Counted from the stretch's first letter, positions 1-11,588 are shown. The stretch: DNA of 64,000 nucleotides from Nitrospirota bacterium (GCA_016212085.1 JACRHL010000019.1:62001-126000); one strand, 5' to 3'. Made by a program: numbers and translations. Notes: generated by a model from the sequence alone, not told the origin.

Positions 1-357
<357 letters not shown>

Positions 358-409
358 ACCCGGCTTGGGTCAGCATGACCTGTCCATTCATTAATTGAGA
401 GAGAAGACG

Positions 410-715
410 ATGAATCTTTTTGTTGGCAACCTTTCCTTCGAGACCACCGACCAGGATCTGCGCGAGGCCTTCGGGAGCTTCGGCCAGGTGTCCTCGGCCA
501 CCGTCATCACCGACCGCGAGACGGGCCGTTCGCGCGGCTTCGGCTTCGTCGAGATGAACGCGGACGCGGAAGCCCGCGCCGCCATCGAGGGCCTGAACGA
601 GAAGGCCCTGCACGGCCGCAACCTGCGCGTCAACGAGGCCCAGCCCCGCGAGGCGGGTCGTAGCGGCGGCGGCGGTGGTGCCGGCGGCGGCGGTCGCGGT
701 CGCGGCCGCTTCTAG
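410..715 (+). CDS. small RRM-type RNA-binding protein with glycine-rich tail
   Basis: Single RNA-recognition-motif protein of 101 residues. RNP2 is LFVGNL (residues 3-8) and RNP1 is RGFGFVEM (about 43-50), followed by a Gly/Arg tail from about residue 83 ending GRGRGRF. These small bacterial RRM proteins bind single-stranded RNA and are often cold-induced; the target here is unknown. ATG 410 was chosen over the in-frame TTG at 395 because a purine-rich GAGAGAGAAG ribosome-binding site lies just upstream and the protein then starts directly at the first beta strand (MNLFVGNL). A strong terminator follows about 55 bases after the stop. It lies after a helicase gene on the same strand. Confidence 0.93.
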   Translation: MNLFVGNLSFETTDQDLREAFGSFGQVSSATVITDRETGRSRGFGFVEMNADAEARAAIEGLNEKALHGRNLRVNEAQPREAGRSGGGGGAGGGGRGRGRF

Positions 716-770
716 GCCCCAAACCGCCGCTCGGGGCATCCCCCCGTCCGGCGGCGCCTGAACAAGACGA

Positions 771-808
771 ACCAGGGGTGGACCATCCGGTCCGCCCCTG
801 GTTTTTTT
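771..808 (+). terminator. Rho-independent terminator after the RRM gene
   Basis: Inverted repeat ACCAGGGGTGGACC (771-784) / loop ATCC / GGTCCGCCCCTGGT (789-802): a 14-bp stem with one G-T pair, immediately followed by a run of T to 808. This is the clearest intrinsic terminator in the window, and it ends the helicase/RRM transcript. Confidence 0.93.
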
Positions 809-930
809 GTGCCCGCCGTTCGGTCCCCAAGGGGGACGGCCGCCGGGCGGAATGACGGCGCCGTGAACGGGGCGCTACCGTCGACCGCCACGAGCCCCGC
901 GCGGCGCTGCCCCGGCCGATCCGTCCGGGA

Positions 931-1329
931 TCAGGCGGGACGGTCCGCGCCCAGCCGCGCCGGCGCGGTCTGGTGGAGCATGATGGCGTTGCCGTCCGGG
1001 TCCAGGACGAAGGCCATGCGGCACACGTCCCGCCCCTGGTCGTCCTGGTTGAGCCAGGGCTCCATCCCGATGCGCGCCCCCGCCGCCCGCAGGCGCGCCA
1101 CCTCGCCATCGATGTCGTCGGTCTCCAGCGCCAGGTAGGGCGTGGGCGTCTCCGAGTATTTGGGCGAGAAGGTATCCAGGGCGACGGTCTGACCGTCGGG
1201 CGTGGTGAACTCGCTCCACACCCCCTGAAAATCCGCGCCGGGGGCCAGCCCCAGCACCTCGCCATAAAAACGCCTGGCGGCCCCCATGTCGCGCACGGGA
1301 TGGGCGACGAAGGCGACGCGGGTGATCAT
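931..1329 (-). CDS. VOC superfamily (glyoxalase/bleomycin-resistance fold) protein
   Basis: Protein of 132 residues with the vicinal-oxygen-chelate fold. The N-terminal strand is ITRVAFVAHPVRDMGAARRFY and the C-terminal part carries the typical MAFVLDPDGNAIMLHQ strand/turn. Candidate metal ligands are His9 in the first strand and His/Glu residues in the later strands. The family includes lyases, dioxygenases and resistance proteins, and the substrate cannot be deduced. The start is set at the ATG complementary to 1327-1329, preceded on the coding strand by GGAGGGGG; a longer frame upstream begins with low-complexity residues and is unlikely. It is a single gene convergent with the RRM gene; 809-930 holds no gene. 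Confidence 0.85.
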   Translation of the reverse strand: MITRVAFVAHPVRDMGAARRFYGEVLGLAPGADFQGVWSEFTTPDGQTVALDTFSPKYSETPTPYLALETDDIDGEVARLRAAGARIGMEPWLNQDDQGRDVCRMAFVLDPDGNAIMLHQTAPARLGADRPA

Positions 1330-1561
1330 GGCCCCCTCCTTTCCCGCCGGGGCGGGGTTCGAGTCTTGCCGATACTGCCGACCCCCCGTTCTACGCCGGA
1401 CAGGCACCGGGTTGCAAGCCCGTTGGCGCCGAGGACAAATGATGCCGACGGCCCGGCGGGGTACCCCGTGGCATGTTCGGGTGGCCGCATTGAGGTGAGC
1501 GTCGGTCGAAGGCCCACGATCTCACGCATCATTGCGGTCAGCACGCCTCACGGCCTACGCA

Positions 1562-1590
1562 TTGCGTTTCGATAGATACGCGCATATAGT
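1562..1590 (+). promoter_or_regulatory. candidate sigma-70 promoter of the RloC-like gene
   Basis: TTGCGT (1562-1567), a 17-base spacer and TATAGT (1585-1590), the -10 box matching 5 of 6 consensus bases. The expected transcript start near 1597 leaves a leader of about 30 bases before the ATG at 1626. It sits where base composition falls from the GC-rich host pattern to the AT-rich island. The rest of 1330-1561 shows no gene. Confidence 0.45.
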
Positions 1591-1625
1591 GAACCACCGC
1601 CTGACCACACGACAGGGATTTGTAT

Positions 1626-4001
1626 ATGCTGCAACGAATCGCGTTAATCAAAAACGTCGGCAGATTCGCGACCTGTAAACCTTCAGATGCAACACTAAAA
1701 AAGTTCACTCTCATATACGGTGAGAACGGGCTAGGAAAGTCGACACTATGCGCAATCATTCGGTCCTTATCGTCTGGATCAATATCGCCAATAGCGTCAC
1801 GAACACGACTCGGAGAACACCCAGACAAAACTCAAAAAATCGAGATCTTATTAAAAGGCTCATCGATCGAATTCGAACAAAACGCCTGGTCGACAGGATA
1901 TACCGGCATTGAAATATTTGACCACGACTTCATCCACGGAAACGTCTACGCTGCAGACTCCATTACCTCCGACCACAGACAAAACCTATGTACCTTCGCA
2001 TTGGGAGAAGAGGGAGTAACACTATCAAAAAAAATAGCTGACCTATTATTAGTAAGATCGGACAATAACACTGAAGTCAAAAACACTGAGGAAAATCTAA
2101 AGGCGCTAACTCCGGACACACAAGACCTTCGGAAACTTAGAAGTGCGCTGGAGGTCCCAAACACTGCTCTGTTGATAACAGAGTTAGAGCAAGAACTAAA
2201 AAACGCTAATAACTCCGAAACGATAAAAGGCGGAAAAAACCTTCTTGACTTTCAAATTCCGGAAATACCGGGTCTTTTTTTCAGTATCCTCGACACCACA
2301 CTTCCTGACATTCAGGAAAGCGTGTCACGAGCCGTTGCGGACCATATCTCAGATCATAATATGGGAATACATGGAGAGCGTTGGTTAGCGGATGGACTGT
2401 CATTCATCGAAGGGTCAAGTGGCGCAAAAACAGCCGGCAAAACGTGCCCGTTTTGCCAGCAACCTTTAGATGCGGCAGGAATAGTGAGATTGTACGAAGA
2501 GTTTTTTAGCTCTGCGTACAAAAACCACGTAGCAAGCATAAAGGATGCAGCAACAAAAATTCACGACGTGTTCTCAGACATGGCTACTCGCGCTATAACA
2601 AGTGCATTTTTAACTAACACTGAGGCCAGTTGTTTTTGGGAAAAAAATGAGCTGAATGTGCCACAATTTCAAGCTACCACCGAAAAAACATTTCTGTCAG
2701 CGTTAGACAAAACAAAGCAAGCATGCCTTGACCTTCTTCAGAAAAAATTGCAGGCGCCGCTCAGCAGGATACCTATTAGCCAAGACCTCACGACCACACA
2801 GAGTGAACTTAGGAATGCAAGAACCACCGCCGATAAACTCAACAAGTTAGTTCAGCACTGGAACCAGGAGATCGAAAAGTTAAAAAAATCCGTTCAACAG
2901 GCAGACAAAGAACAAATCACCTCATCTTTACGATCCGCACGCACCTCACACGAACGCCACTGCGTGCCAGAGATTAAATCGGCTTGCGATAAACTTGACC
3001 GCCTTAAGGGAAAAAAAGGTGAGATCAACATCGAACTGGAAGGCGCGCGCGAGAAACTTGAGAAGTATTCAGCAGATCAATTAGATAAGTACCAAGAAAA
3101 AATCAACGAATACTTGCGAAAATTCTCGGCCACATTCAACCTGGGCTCGTTCGCGCCGCCCGACCATCGCGGAAAGCGGCAAAGCATCAAATACCCTGTA
3201 ATAGTAAACAACACGGAAGTGGATATACACTCCGCTGGAGCCGAAAACGAACCTTCGTTCAAAACCGTGTTAAGCGAGGGGGACAAACGCTCATTAGCGC
3301 TATCGCTTTTTCTCGCAAGAATTGAAGCTGACTCCGACCTTGAGACGAAGACTTTGGTTTTCGATGATCCGTTTACGAGCCTCGACGGCAATAGGACGAT
3401 AGCGACCATCAACGCCATGGTTCACATCGGATTACGATGCAAGCAAATGATTGTGCTTTCTCATGATGACGAATTTTTGGGTGATTTAACGCAAAGGCTG
3501 CGCGAAAGTGGCATTTACGACACAAACATTCAATGCCTTGAAGTCAGAAGAGATGGCGACACAAAAAGTACAATATCGACCTGGAACGTCGATGTAGCTT
3601 TAGAGGACAAATTTTTTACCCGACTAAACAGGCTGAAGGAGTTTGTAGCGACTGGGAATGGCGATCGCGAAGCAATCAGAGGCAGCATCCGTAAAGTTTT
3701 AGAGCGATACTGTAGGGTTTCGACAGAAGGCGAATTTAGAAAAAAGGATGCCCTCGGTTCGATGATCAGGGAAATCAAGAAGACTCCCTCTCACCGTCTT
3801 TCTCCATTACTTCAAGAATTAACGGAAATCAACAGTTATGTAACCACTACCCACCACGATCAGGGAAGCAGCCGCGACAAAGAAAATACTACCCAGTCGA
3901 CCGAACTAACAAGCTACGCAAAAAGGACACTAACTCTAGTTTCAAGTCTCTCGTACAAGCACGATGACAGAGATTCACCGACGAATTGGCGCATCGTCTA
4001 A
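1626..4001 (+). CDS. RloC/PrrC-like zinc-hook ABC ATPase (putative anticodon nuclease, anti-phage)
   Basis: A protein of 791 residues of the AAA_13/RloC-PrrC type. Walker A is GENGLGKST at 32-40. Coiled-coil-rich flanks surround a zinc hook, CPFC at 274-277, as in Rad50 and RloC. The ABC signature LSEGDKRS is at about 549-556, Walker B ends at D580-D581 (LVFDDPFTSLD), and the switch His is H613. In RloC/PrrC the ATPase head controls a C-terminal tRNA anticodon nuclease. Here the C-terminal domain has R689-x3-E693 and H723, a spacing close to the catalytic Arg/Glu/His triad reported for PrrC; that assignment is inference. The ATG at 1626 has AGGG 8 bases upstream; a TTG six bases earlier is the alternative. 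The gene is AT-rich and its codon use differs sharply from both neighbours, so it was probably acquired by transfer. No hsd genes are adjacent. A general SMC-like defence ATPase is the alternative. Confidence 0.82.
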   Translation: MLQRIALIKNVGRFATCKPSDATLKKFTLIYGENGLGKSTLCAIIRSLSSGSISPIASRTRLGEHPDKTQKIEILLKGSSIEFEQNAWSTGYTGIEIFDHDFIHGNVYAADSITSDHRQNLCTFALGEEGVTLSKKIADLLLVRSDNNTEVKNTEENLKALTPDTQDLRKLRSALEVPNTALLITELEQELKNANNSETIKGGKNLLDFQIPEIPGLFFSILDTTLPDIQESVSRAVADHISDHNMGIHGERWLADGLSFIEGSSGAKTAGKTCPFCQQPLDAAGIVRLYEEFFSSAYKNHVASIKDAATKIHDVFSDMATRAITSAFLTNTEASCFWEKNELNVPQFQATTEKTFLSALDKTKQACLDLLQKKLQAPLSRIPISQDLTTTQSELRNARTTADKLNKLVQHWNQEIEKLKKSVQQADKEQITSSLRSARTSHERHCVPEIKSACDKLDRLKGKKGEINIELEGAREKLEKYSADQLDKYQEKINEYLRKFSATFNLGSFAPPDHRGKRQSIKYPVIVNNTEVDIHSAGAENEPSFKTVLSEGDKRSLALSLFLARIEADSDLETKTLVFDDPFTSLDGNRTIATINAMVHIGLRCKQMIVLSHDDEFLGDLTQRLRESGIYDTNIQCLEVRRDGDTKSTISTWNVDVALEDKFFTRLNRLKEFVATGNGDREAIRGSIRKVLERYCRVSTEGEFRKKDALGSMIREIKKTPSHRLSPLLQELTEINSYVTTTHHDQGSSRDKENTTQSTELTSYAKRTLTLVSSLSYKHDDRDSPTNWRIV

Positions 4002-4666
4002 CTTGTCCTCTTAATCTCCTAGACTTGCTCCATGATAGAAAGCCTAGAAGGTTAAGATGACACATTGTGTTCCAGGTAACCAGTCAGTCGACCGAGAGTA
4101 GGCGGCTTCGGATCAGGTCCGTCGATTTCGTGGATAGGGCGAAAGGCACCACGACGGCATCACTCACGCCGGATATCACCAACCCGTTTCAACCCCCTCT
4201 TGGCGGAACCAGTCCGCACGGGGGAGCCCTCCTGCCCCCTCTGGACCTTCCCTACACCGACTACCTGGTGTGCGTCACGATCGAGATCGAAAGCGACGTG
4301 GGGAGCGACCGTTACGACCTGGAGTTCCAACTGACCCCGTCCTACAAGGAACACTGGGGCTTCCCCCTGTGGGATGGGCTGATGGGCATCTAGGGCCCGT
4401 TGACCCAAAGCCCATATGGACAGCGCGAAGCCCAACACCCACCCGGCCCGCCGTGGGGCGCCAGCTTCCGGGAGACGTTGGGCTTCATTGCATTCTGCCC
4501 AACCTACCCCATCCGGCCCGGCGTCCGCCACCCCACCCCCCGTAGGCCTCGGATTTTTCGTCGGATCAAGGCGGAACGCGCAAACGACCGCAGGCGTGGC
4601 AGCGCCACGTCGAGGATCGTTTGCAAAGTGACAACGCGGAGCCCGGCGGAAAAGCCGTGGCCGGTG
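4002..4666. other. intergenic stretch after the AT-rich island
   Basis: Apart from the doubtful 4067-4393 frame, this stretch returns to GC-rich sequence with no convincing gene. It contains an inverted repeat GTTGGGC (4477-4483) / GCCCAAC (4497-4503) followed by CTACC. This resembles the GTAGGTTGGG-type hairpin repeats that are common between genes in proteobacteria. No tRNA or attachment-site duplication was found at the island edges. Confidence 0.5.
4067..4393 (+). CDS. hypothetical protein (108 aa), doubtful
   Basis: An open frame with a GTG start directly after an in-frame stop. No clear ribosome-binding site is visible. The second half (LDLPYTDYLVCVTIEIES, then YDLEFQLTPSYKEHWGF) alternates like real beta strands and reads as protein; the first half is less convincing. 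No family is recognised. It lies 65 bases after the RloC-like gene, and its composition is between that of the island and the host. It may be a partner gene of the island, a remnant of a longer gene, or not coding. Confidence 0.35.
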   Translation: MFQVTSQSTESRRLRIRSVDFVDRAKGTTTASLTPDITNPFQPPLGGTSPHGGALLPPLDLPYTDYLVCVTIEIESDVGSDRYDLEFQLTPSYKEHWGFPLWDGLMGI

Positions 4667-5785
4667 TCATTCGAATAAATTTTTGACCTTCTCGAAGATG
4701 CCGCCTTCGGCGGATATCTCCTCGCCGCTCTCCCGGGCATACTGCTCCAGGATCTCCTTCTGGCGGGCGGAGAGGTGGGTGGGGACGGCCACCTGCACGG
4801 TGACGATCTGGTCGCCCGTGCCCCGGCCGGACAGGCTGGTAAAGCCCTTGCCCTTGAGGCGGAAGCGCTTGCCGGTCTGGGTGCCGGCGGGGATCTTGAG
4901 GCGCACCGGCTCGGTCATGGTGGGCACCTCGATGCTGGCGCCCAGGGCCGCCTGGGAGAAGGAGATGGGCTGGTCCAGGGTGACGTGGTGGGCGTCGCGG
5001 CCGAACCGGTCGTGGATCAGCACCTGCACCACCACGTACAGGTCGCCGGGGGGGCCGCCCCGGCTGCCCGCCTCGCCCTCGCCCACCAGGCGCAGGCGGT
5101 TGCCGCTCTCGATGCCGGCGGGGATCTTGACGTTCAGGGTCTTCTCGGTGCGCACCTTGCCCTGGCCGTGGCAGGTGGTACACGGTTCCGCCACGATCTG
5201 CCCCTGGCCGTGGCAGTCGCTACAGGTGCGCGCCACCGTGAAGAAGCCCTGCTGGAAGCGCACCTGCCCCGCGCCCTTGCAGGTGGCGCAGGTCTTGAGG
5301 CCGGTGCCCGCCTTGGCGCCGGAGCCGTTGCACTTCTCGCACTGCTGGTAGCGCGGGATGCGCAGCTTCACCTCGTCGCCGTGGAAGGCCTGCTCGAAGG
5401 TGATGTCCAGGTCGTAGCGCAGGTCGGCGCCGCGCTCGGCGCGGCCACGGGCGCGCCCGCCGCCGGCGCCGCCAAAGAAGTCCTCGAAGATGTCGGAGAA
5501 GATATCGCCCATGCCGCCGGCGCCCATGCCGCCGCCAAAGCCGCCGGGGCCGGCCTGGCCGTCCACCCCCGCGTGGCCGAAGGCGTCGTAGGCGCGGCGC
5601 TTCTCGGGGTCGGACAGCACCGAGTAGGCCTCGCCGATCTCCTTGAAGCGGGCCTCGGCGGCGGCATCGCCCGGATTCTTGTCCGGGTGATACTTCATGG
5701 CCAGCTTGCGGTAGGCCTTCTTGATGTCGGCCTCGGCCACGCCGCGCGCGACGCCCAGCACCTCGTAATAGTCCCGCTTCGCCAC
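4667..5785 (-). CDS. dnaJ: chaperone protein DnaJ
   Basis: Full-length class I J-protein of 372 residues. The J domain is at the N-terminus ([12 protein letters not shown]) with the HPD triad in KYHPDKNP at about 31-38. A Gly/Phe-rich linker follows, then four zinc-binding CxxCxGxG repeats ([32 protein letters not shown]) and the C-terminal client-binding domain. It delivers unfolded clients to DnaK and stimulates DnaK ATP hydrolysis. It is the last gene of grpE-dnaK-dnaJ, 142 bases after dnaK. All catalytic and zinc-binding elements are intact. Confidence 0.98.
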   Translation of the reverse strand: MAKRDYYEVLGVARGVAEADIKKAYRKLAMKYHPDKNPGDAAAEARFKEIGEAYSVLSDPEKRRAYDAFGHAGVDGQAGPGGFGGGMGAGGMGDIFSDIFEDFFGGAGGGRARGRAERGADLRYDLDITFEQAFHGDEVKLRIPRYQQCEKCNGSGAKAGTGLKTCATCKGAGQVRFQQGFFTVARTCSDCHGQGQIVAEPCTTCHGQGKVRTEKTLNVKIPAGIESGNRLRLVGEGEAGSRGGPPGDLYVVVQVLIHDRFGRDAHHVTLDQPISFSQAALGASIEVPTMTEPVRLKIPAGTQTGKRFRLKGKGFTSLSGRGTGDQIVTVQVAVPTHLSARQKEILEQYARESGEEISAEGGIFEKVKNLFE

Positions 5786-5927
5786 GCTGTAAAATCCCGC
5801 TTCGGGTCAATGCGAATGGGCCGCCCCCGCCCGGACGGGGCGAAGGCGGCCCTTTGGATCGGCAGGTCCGCCGGACCTGTCGGGTGCCTCCCCTGACCGT
5901 CGCGAGCGCGCCGGCTCGGGGTGCCCC

Positions 5928-7847
<1,920 letters not shown>

Positions 7848-7891
7848 GTGTGTTCTCTCCTTGTCGCGCCGGTCGAATCCGTGAGGCGCGC

Positions 7892-8458
7892 TTATCCCTT
7901 GTTCCTGCCCACCACGACCATGGCCGGGCGGAGTACGCGTTCCTTGTAGAAATACCCCTTGCGGAAGGCCTCGGCCACGTGGCCGTCGGGCACGTCGGCG
8001 GTGTCGATCTGGCTGACCGCCTGGTGCACGTTGGGGTCGAAGCGCTCGCCGTGGGCGGGGATCTCCTTCACGCCGAAGCGGTCCATCACGTCCATGAACT
8101 GCTTGTGGATCAGCTCCACCCCCTCGTGCAGCCGGTCGATGCCCTGGTCCGCGTCGGCGATGTGCTTGATGGCCAGGTCGAAGTTGTCGAGCACGCCCAG
8201 CATCTCGCGCAGGATGGCCTCGTTGGCGTACTTCCTGAAATCCTCGTTCTCGCGCCGGGTACGCTTTTTGTAATTCTCGAACTCGGCGGCCAGGTGCAGG
8301 TGGCGGTCCTCGGCGGCGGCGAGCTTCTTGGCCAGTTCGGCGGCCGGGTCCGGGGGTGCGGGCGCGGCGCCCGCCGGGGCTTCGGCGGCCTCCGCCGGCT
8401 CGGCGGTGGCGGGCCCGGTCCGGGGGGCCGCGTCGGGATGATGCGGTTTCTTGCTCAT
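7892..8458 (-). CDS. grpE: nucleotide exchange factor GrpE
   Basis: 188 residues, usual length. An Ala/Pro/Glu-rich, disordered N-terminus runs to about residue 45. A long coiled-coil helix follows ([20 protein letters not shown] and on), then the beta-wing domain with [18 protein letters not shown], and it ends [12 protein letters not shown]. It releases ADP from DnaK. First gene of the grpE-dnaK-dnaJ operon on the minus strand, placed upstream of dnaK as is typical. Confidence 0.97.
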   Translation of the reverse strand: MSKKPHHPDAAPRTGPATAEPAEAAEAPAGAAPAPPDPAAELAKKLAAAEDRHLHLAAEFENYKKRTRRENEDFRKYANEAILREMLGVLDNFDLAIKHIADADQGIDRLHEGVELIHKQFMDVMDRFGVKEIPAHGERFDPNVHQAVSQIDTADVPDGHVAEAFRKGYFYKERVLRPAMVVVGRNKG

Positions 8459-8543
8459 GCGTTACCTGTCAGGCGGTTGCGATGGACGGGGCCCCCACTC
8501 GGGCCCCTCTCCCGGGCGCACCCCGGGGGCCCGCCTGGAGGGG

Positions 8544-8571
8544 TATTTAATCAGTGATCCGGGGGCGTCAA
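8544..8571 (-). promoter_or_regulatory. candidate promoter of grpE-dnaK-dnaJ
   Basis: On the minus strand, TTGACG (complement of 8566-8571) is followed after 15-16 bases by TTAAAT or TAAATA (complement of 8544-8550). The -35 box is good and the -10 box weak. No convincing sigma-32 promoter or CIRCE repeat was seen in 8459-8753. That leaves the mode of heat control open. Confidence 0.35.
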
Positions 8572-8753
8572 CCCCGGCAACGCACTCCTGCGGGAAAAAA
8601 GTACGCGGGCGCGCCACGCGGCCCCGGCGGCACGGCCAGTGCCTTCCCATTTGCTTCCCGCCCCCCTTTGCCGATACGATTTTCGGTCGGGCGCCGGCTT
8701 GCCCGGGCGCCCGGTTCCGGCTTTCAATATCCATAGATTAGGTTTCCAATCTC

Positions 8754-9476
8754 ATGCTGCAACTGATCCGCACGATGGCCGTGGAAAAACGCTGGGTGCT
8801 CGGCCTGGTGTTCGGCACCGTGGCCGTCGTGTTCGTGTTCTCCATGGGCTGGATGGGCATGTCGGCCCCCAGCGGCGTGTACGCCGCCAAGGTGAACGGC
8901 AGGGAGATCCTGCTTGCCGACTACGCCCGCGCCTACCAGAACCAGTACAAGCAGTACGAACGGCTCTACGGCGAGCAGTTCAACGCCGACCTGGCAAAGG
9001 CCATGGGCCTCAGGGAGCGGGTGCTGTGGGAGCTGGTGGACCAGCTGCTGTGGGTCGACCTGGCCACCTCCATGGGCCTGACCGTGTCCGACGCCGAGCT
9101 GCGCGACCAGGTAACCCGTTTCCCGGCCTTCCAGGTCAACAACCGCTTCGACAGCGCCCACTACAAGCGCGCCCTGGCCCGCGCCGGCCTGGCGCCGGAG
9201 GTCTTCGAAAGCTCGGTGCGCCAGGACATGCTGGCGGCCAAGGCCCAGGAACTGGTGCGCGCCGGCGCCCAGGTGACCCGGGCCGACCTGGTGGTGTTCG
9301 CGCAGAACCCGGACGGCGACCTCTCCGAGGCGGAGCGTGCCGAGCGCGACCAGCAGCGGCTGACCGGCCTGCTCGGCCGCAAGCAGGGCCAGATGCTGGC
9401 CGCCTTCGCGGGGCAGTTGCGCGCCCAGGCGGAGCTCGAGGTGTTCTGGGACGCCGTCAAGACCGCCGCCCCCTGA
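8754..9476 (+). CDS. SurA N-terminal domain protein, membrane-anchored, no PPIase domain
   Basis: 240 residues. It has a short cytoplasmic N-terminus and one membrane helix (about 14-35, VLGLVFGTVAVVFVFSMGW), then a SurA/PpiD-type N-terminal chaperone domain (VYAAKVNGREILLADYARAY onward). Homologues usually carry a parvulin PPIase domain after this region; here the protein stops after the helical chaperone part (ELEVFWDAVKTAAP). It probably binds unfolded outer-membrane or periplasmic proteins while anchored in the inner membrane, in the manner of PpiD/YfgM. The ATG at 8754 follows an AT-rich leader. It lies 72 bases before the kinase gene and could be co-transcribed with it. Confidence 0.8.
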   Translation: MLQLIRTMAVEKRWVLGLVFGTVAVVFVFSMGWMGMSAPSGVYAAKVNGREILLADYARAYQNQYKQYERLYGEQFNADLAKAMGLRERVLWELVDQLLWVDLATSMGLTVSDAELRDQVTRFPAFQVNNRFDSAHYKRALARAGLAPEVFESSVRQDMLAAKAQELVRAGAQVTRADLVVFAQNPDGDLSEAERAERDQQRLTGLLGRKQGQMLAAFAGQLRAQAELEVFWDAVKTAAP

Positions 9477-9548
9477 CGCGCCCCCGGTCCGGGCACCAGC
9501 GCCGAAAAACTGGCGGCGGCACGCGTCTCCCTCTATCCTGGAGGGGCC

Positions 9549-11588
9549 ATGAAGCCCGACGACGCCAAGCTTCCCCACGGGGCGGATGACGCCCCCCGGC
9601 CCGCGCCCCAGGCAACGCCGCACGCGGCGCCCCGGGACGCCCCGGCCCCCGCGCCCGACGACGTGCCGCGCTACGGCGCCTTCCGCGGGCGCCTGCGCAA
9701 CCGCCTGCTGGTCCCCTATTTCCTGCTCATCACCATCGCCTTCTCGGCGGCGGCGGTGGTGTACCTGAAGACCTCGCAGGACGCCCTAGACGACTCCATG
9801 TCCACCCGCCTCACCGCCCTGGCCGGCGTGGTGGCCGGCGAGATGAAGCCGGAATACCTCAAGCGCCTGGGGCCCGGCGACGAAACCACCCGCCTGTACC
9901 GGCTGCTGATGACCAAGCTGGAACGCTACCGCGCCGGCGCGGGCATCGCCGACATCTTCGTGATCGACCCGGACGGCCGGGTGCTGCTGGACGTGGACGA
10001 GGAGATCCCCATCGGCCGCGAATACCTGTTCCTGAAGCTCGACACGGTGGAGTTGCAGCGGGTGTGGCAGGGCGATTCGGTGGCCTCCACCCTCTACGCC
10101 GGCGACGACGGCCGCCTCTACAAGAGCGGCTACGCCCCCATCCTCGACGCCAGCGGCACGGTGATCGCCGCCGTGGGCGTGGAGGCGGGGGCCGACTTCC
10201 TGGCGGCGGTGAACACCCAGCGCCGGAACGTGCTGGTGCTGATCGCCGTGGCCATGCTCATGACGGGCCTCATCAGCGTGGGGGTGGCGCGCTCCATCGT
10301 CATGCCCATCAAGCGCCTGGTGTCCGCCATCGGCCAGGTGAAGGGCGGTGGCCGCTATCCCACCGTGGAGGTGACCACCCACGACGAGGTGGGCTACCTC
10401 ACCCAGGCCTTCAACAGCATGACCCGCCGCCTTCAGGACAAGGACGCGGAGCTGAAGCGCCTGTACGAACTGGAGCGCGACCGCGCCGAGCGCATCGAGG
10501 ACCTGTCGGGCCTGGTGTTCGAGGGCATCCCCAACGGCGTGGTGGCGGTGGACCTGCTGGGGCGCATCCTGCTCTGCAACCAGGCGGCGGCGCGCATCGT
10601 GCGCATCGCCGGCTACCCGTTCCCGGAGACGGGCATCCCCCCCTCGGCCATCACGGCGCTGGGCGCGGACAACCCGGTGCAGCGCTACCTGGGCACGGTG
10701 CTCAAGGAGGGGCGCAGCTTCCTGCGCGAGGACGCCCGCTTCATGGGCGACGACGGCACCGAGCGGATGCTGGGCATCAGCGCCTTCCCCCTGTCGGACC
10801 GCGAGGAGCACCCGGTGGGCGCCATCGCCATCTTCTCGGACCTGACCGAGGTGACGCGCCTGCAGGACCAGTTGCGGATCAACGAGCGGCTGGCGGCGCT
10901 GGGCGAGCTGTCCGCCGGCGTGGCCCACGAGATCCGCAACCCGCTGGCCGCCATCCGCGGCTTCGTGGAGCTGCTCGGCCGGCGTGTCCCGGACGAGCGC
11001 GGCCAGACGCTGGTGACCAGCATCCTGGAGGAGGTGAACGGCCTCAACCACATCGTCACCGACTTCCTCACCTTCGCCCGCGAGCCGGTGCTGGAAACGG
11101 AAACCGTGCAGCCCGGCGAGCTGCTCCAGGCCGCCCTGGCCCTGGCCATTCCCGAGGACGACGGCCCGGTGCGGGTGGACCTGACGGTGGCCGACGGCCT
11201 GCCGGCGCTGGAGATGGACCGCATCCAGGTGAAGCAGGCGCTGGTCAACATCATGCAGAACGGCGTGCACGCCATGGAGCCGGATGGCGGCACCCTGTTC
11301 GTGGAGGCGATGGAGGACAAGGGCGGCGTGGCGTTCCGCGTCACCGACACCGGCCCCGGCGTGCCCGACGAGGTGCGCGACAAGGTCTTCAACCCGTTCT
11401 TCACCACCCGCGCCGAGGGCACCGGCCTGGGGCTGTCCATCGCCAGCAAGGTGGTGGCCGGCCACGGCGGCCGCATCGAGCTGGAAAACACCCGCGAGCA
11501 CGGCGCCCGCTTCACCCTGTGGTTCCCCACGCACCCGCCCCGTTCCCCGCAACCCGCCGCCGCAAGGAAGGCCCGAGACACCCCATGA
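9549..11588 (+). CDS. sensor histidine kinase (NtrB/PAS-HAMP type)
   Basis: 679 residues. An unusual Pro/Ala-rich cytoplasmic N-terminus of about 45 residues precedes the first membrane helix (LLVPYFLLITIAFSAAAVVY). An extracytoplasmic sensor region of about 150 residues follows, then a second helix near 225-245, HAMP, a PAS domain from about 318 (GIPNGVVAVDLLGRILLCNQ), the HisKA box GVAHEIRNP with H460, and the ATPase domain with DTGPGVPDE and GTGLGLSIA. It autophosphorylates and should donate phosphate to the sigma-54 activator encoded next. GGAGGGG precedes the ATG. Its stop overlaps the next start (ATGA), so the two are translationally coupled. The signal is unknown. Confidence 0.93.
   Translation: MKPDDAKLPHGADDAPRPAPQATPHAAPRDAPAPAPDDVPRYGAFRGRLRNRLLVPYFLLITIAFSAAAVVYLKTSQDALDDSMSTRLTALAGVVAGEMKPEYLKRLGPGDETTRLYRLLMTKLERYRAGAGIADIFVIDPDGRVLLDVDEEIPIGREYLFLKLDTVELQRVWQGDSVASTLYAGDDGRLYKSGYAPILDASGTVIAAVGVEAGADFLAAVNTQRRNVLVLIAVAMLMTGLISVGVARSIVMPIKRLVSAIGQVKGGGRYPTVEVTTHDEVGYLTQAFNSMTRRLQDKDAELKRLYELERDRAERIEDLSGLVFEGIPNGVVAVDLLGRILLCNQAAARIVRIAGYPFPETGIPPSAITALGADNPVQRYLGTVLKEGRSFLREDARFMGDDGTERMLGISAFPLSDREEHPVGAIAIFSDLTEVTRLQDQLRINERLAALGELSAGVAHEIRNPLAAIRGFVELLGRRVPDERGQTLVTSILEEVNGLNHIVTDFLTFAREPVLETETVQPGELLQAALALAIPEDDGPVRVDLTVADGLPALEMDRIQVKQALVNIMQNGVHAMEPDGGTLFVEAMEDKGGVAFRVTDTGPGVPDEVRDKVFNPFFTTRAEGTGLGLSIASKVVAGHGGRIELENTREHGARFTLWFPTHPPRSPQPAAARKARDTP

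Noticed and set aside
4270-4678. Several overlapping small frames after the 108-residue frame
   Set aside because: Pro/Arg-rich in all frames, no ribosome-binding site, and they cross an intergenic hairpin.
10064-11584. Upstream extension of the NtrC-type regulator frame through the kinase gene
   Set aside because: The extension is Arg/Pro/Gly-rich shadow sequence. The regulator starts at the ATG of the ATGA overlap (11585).
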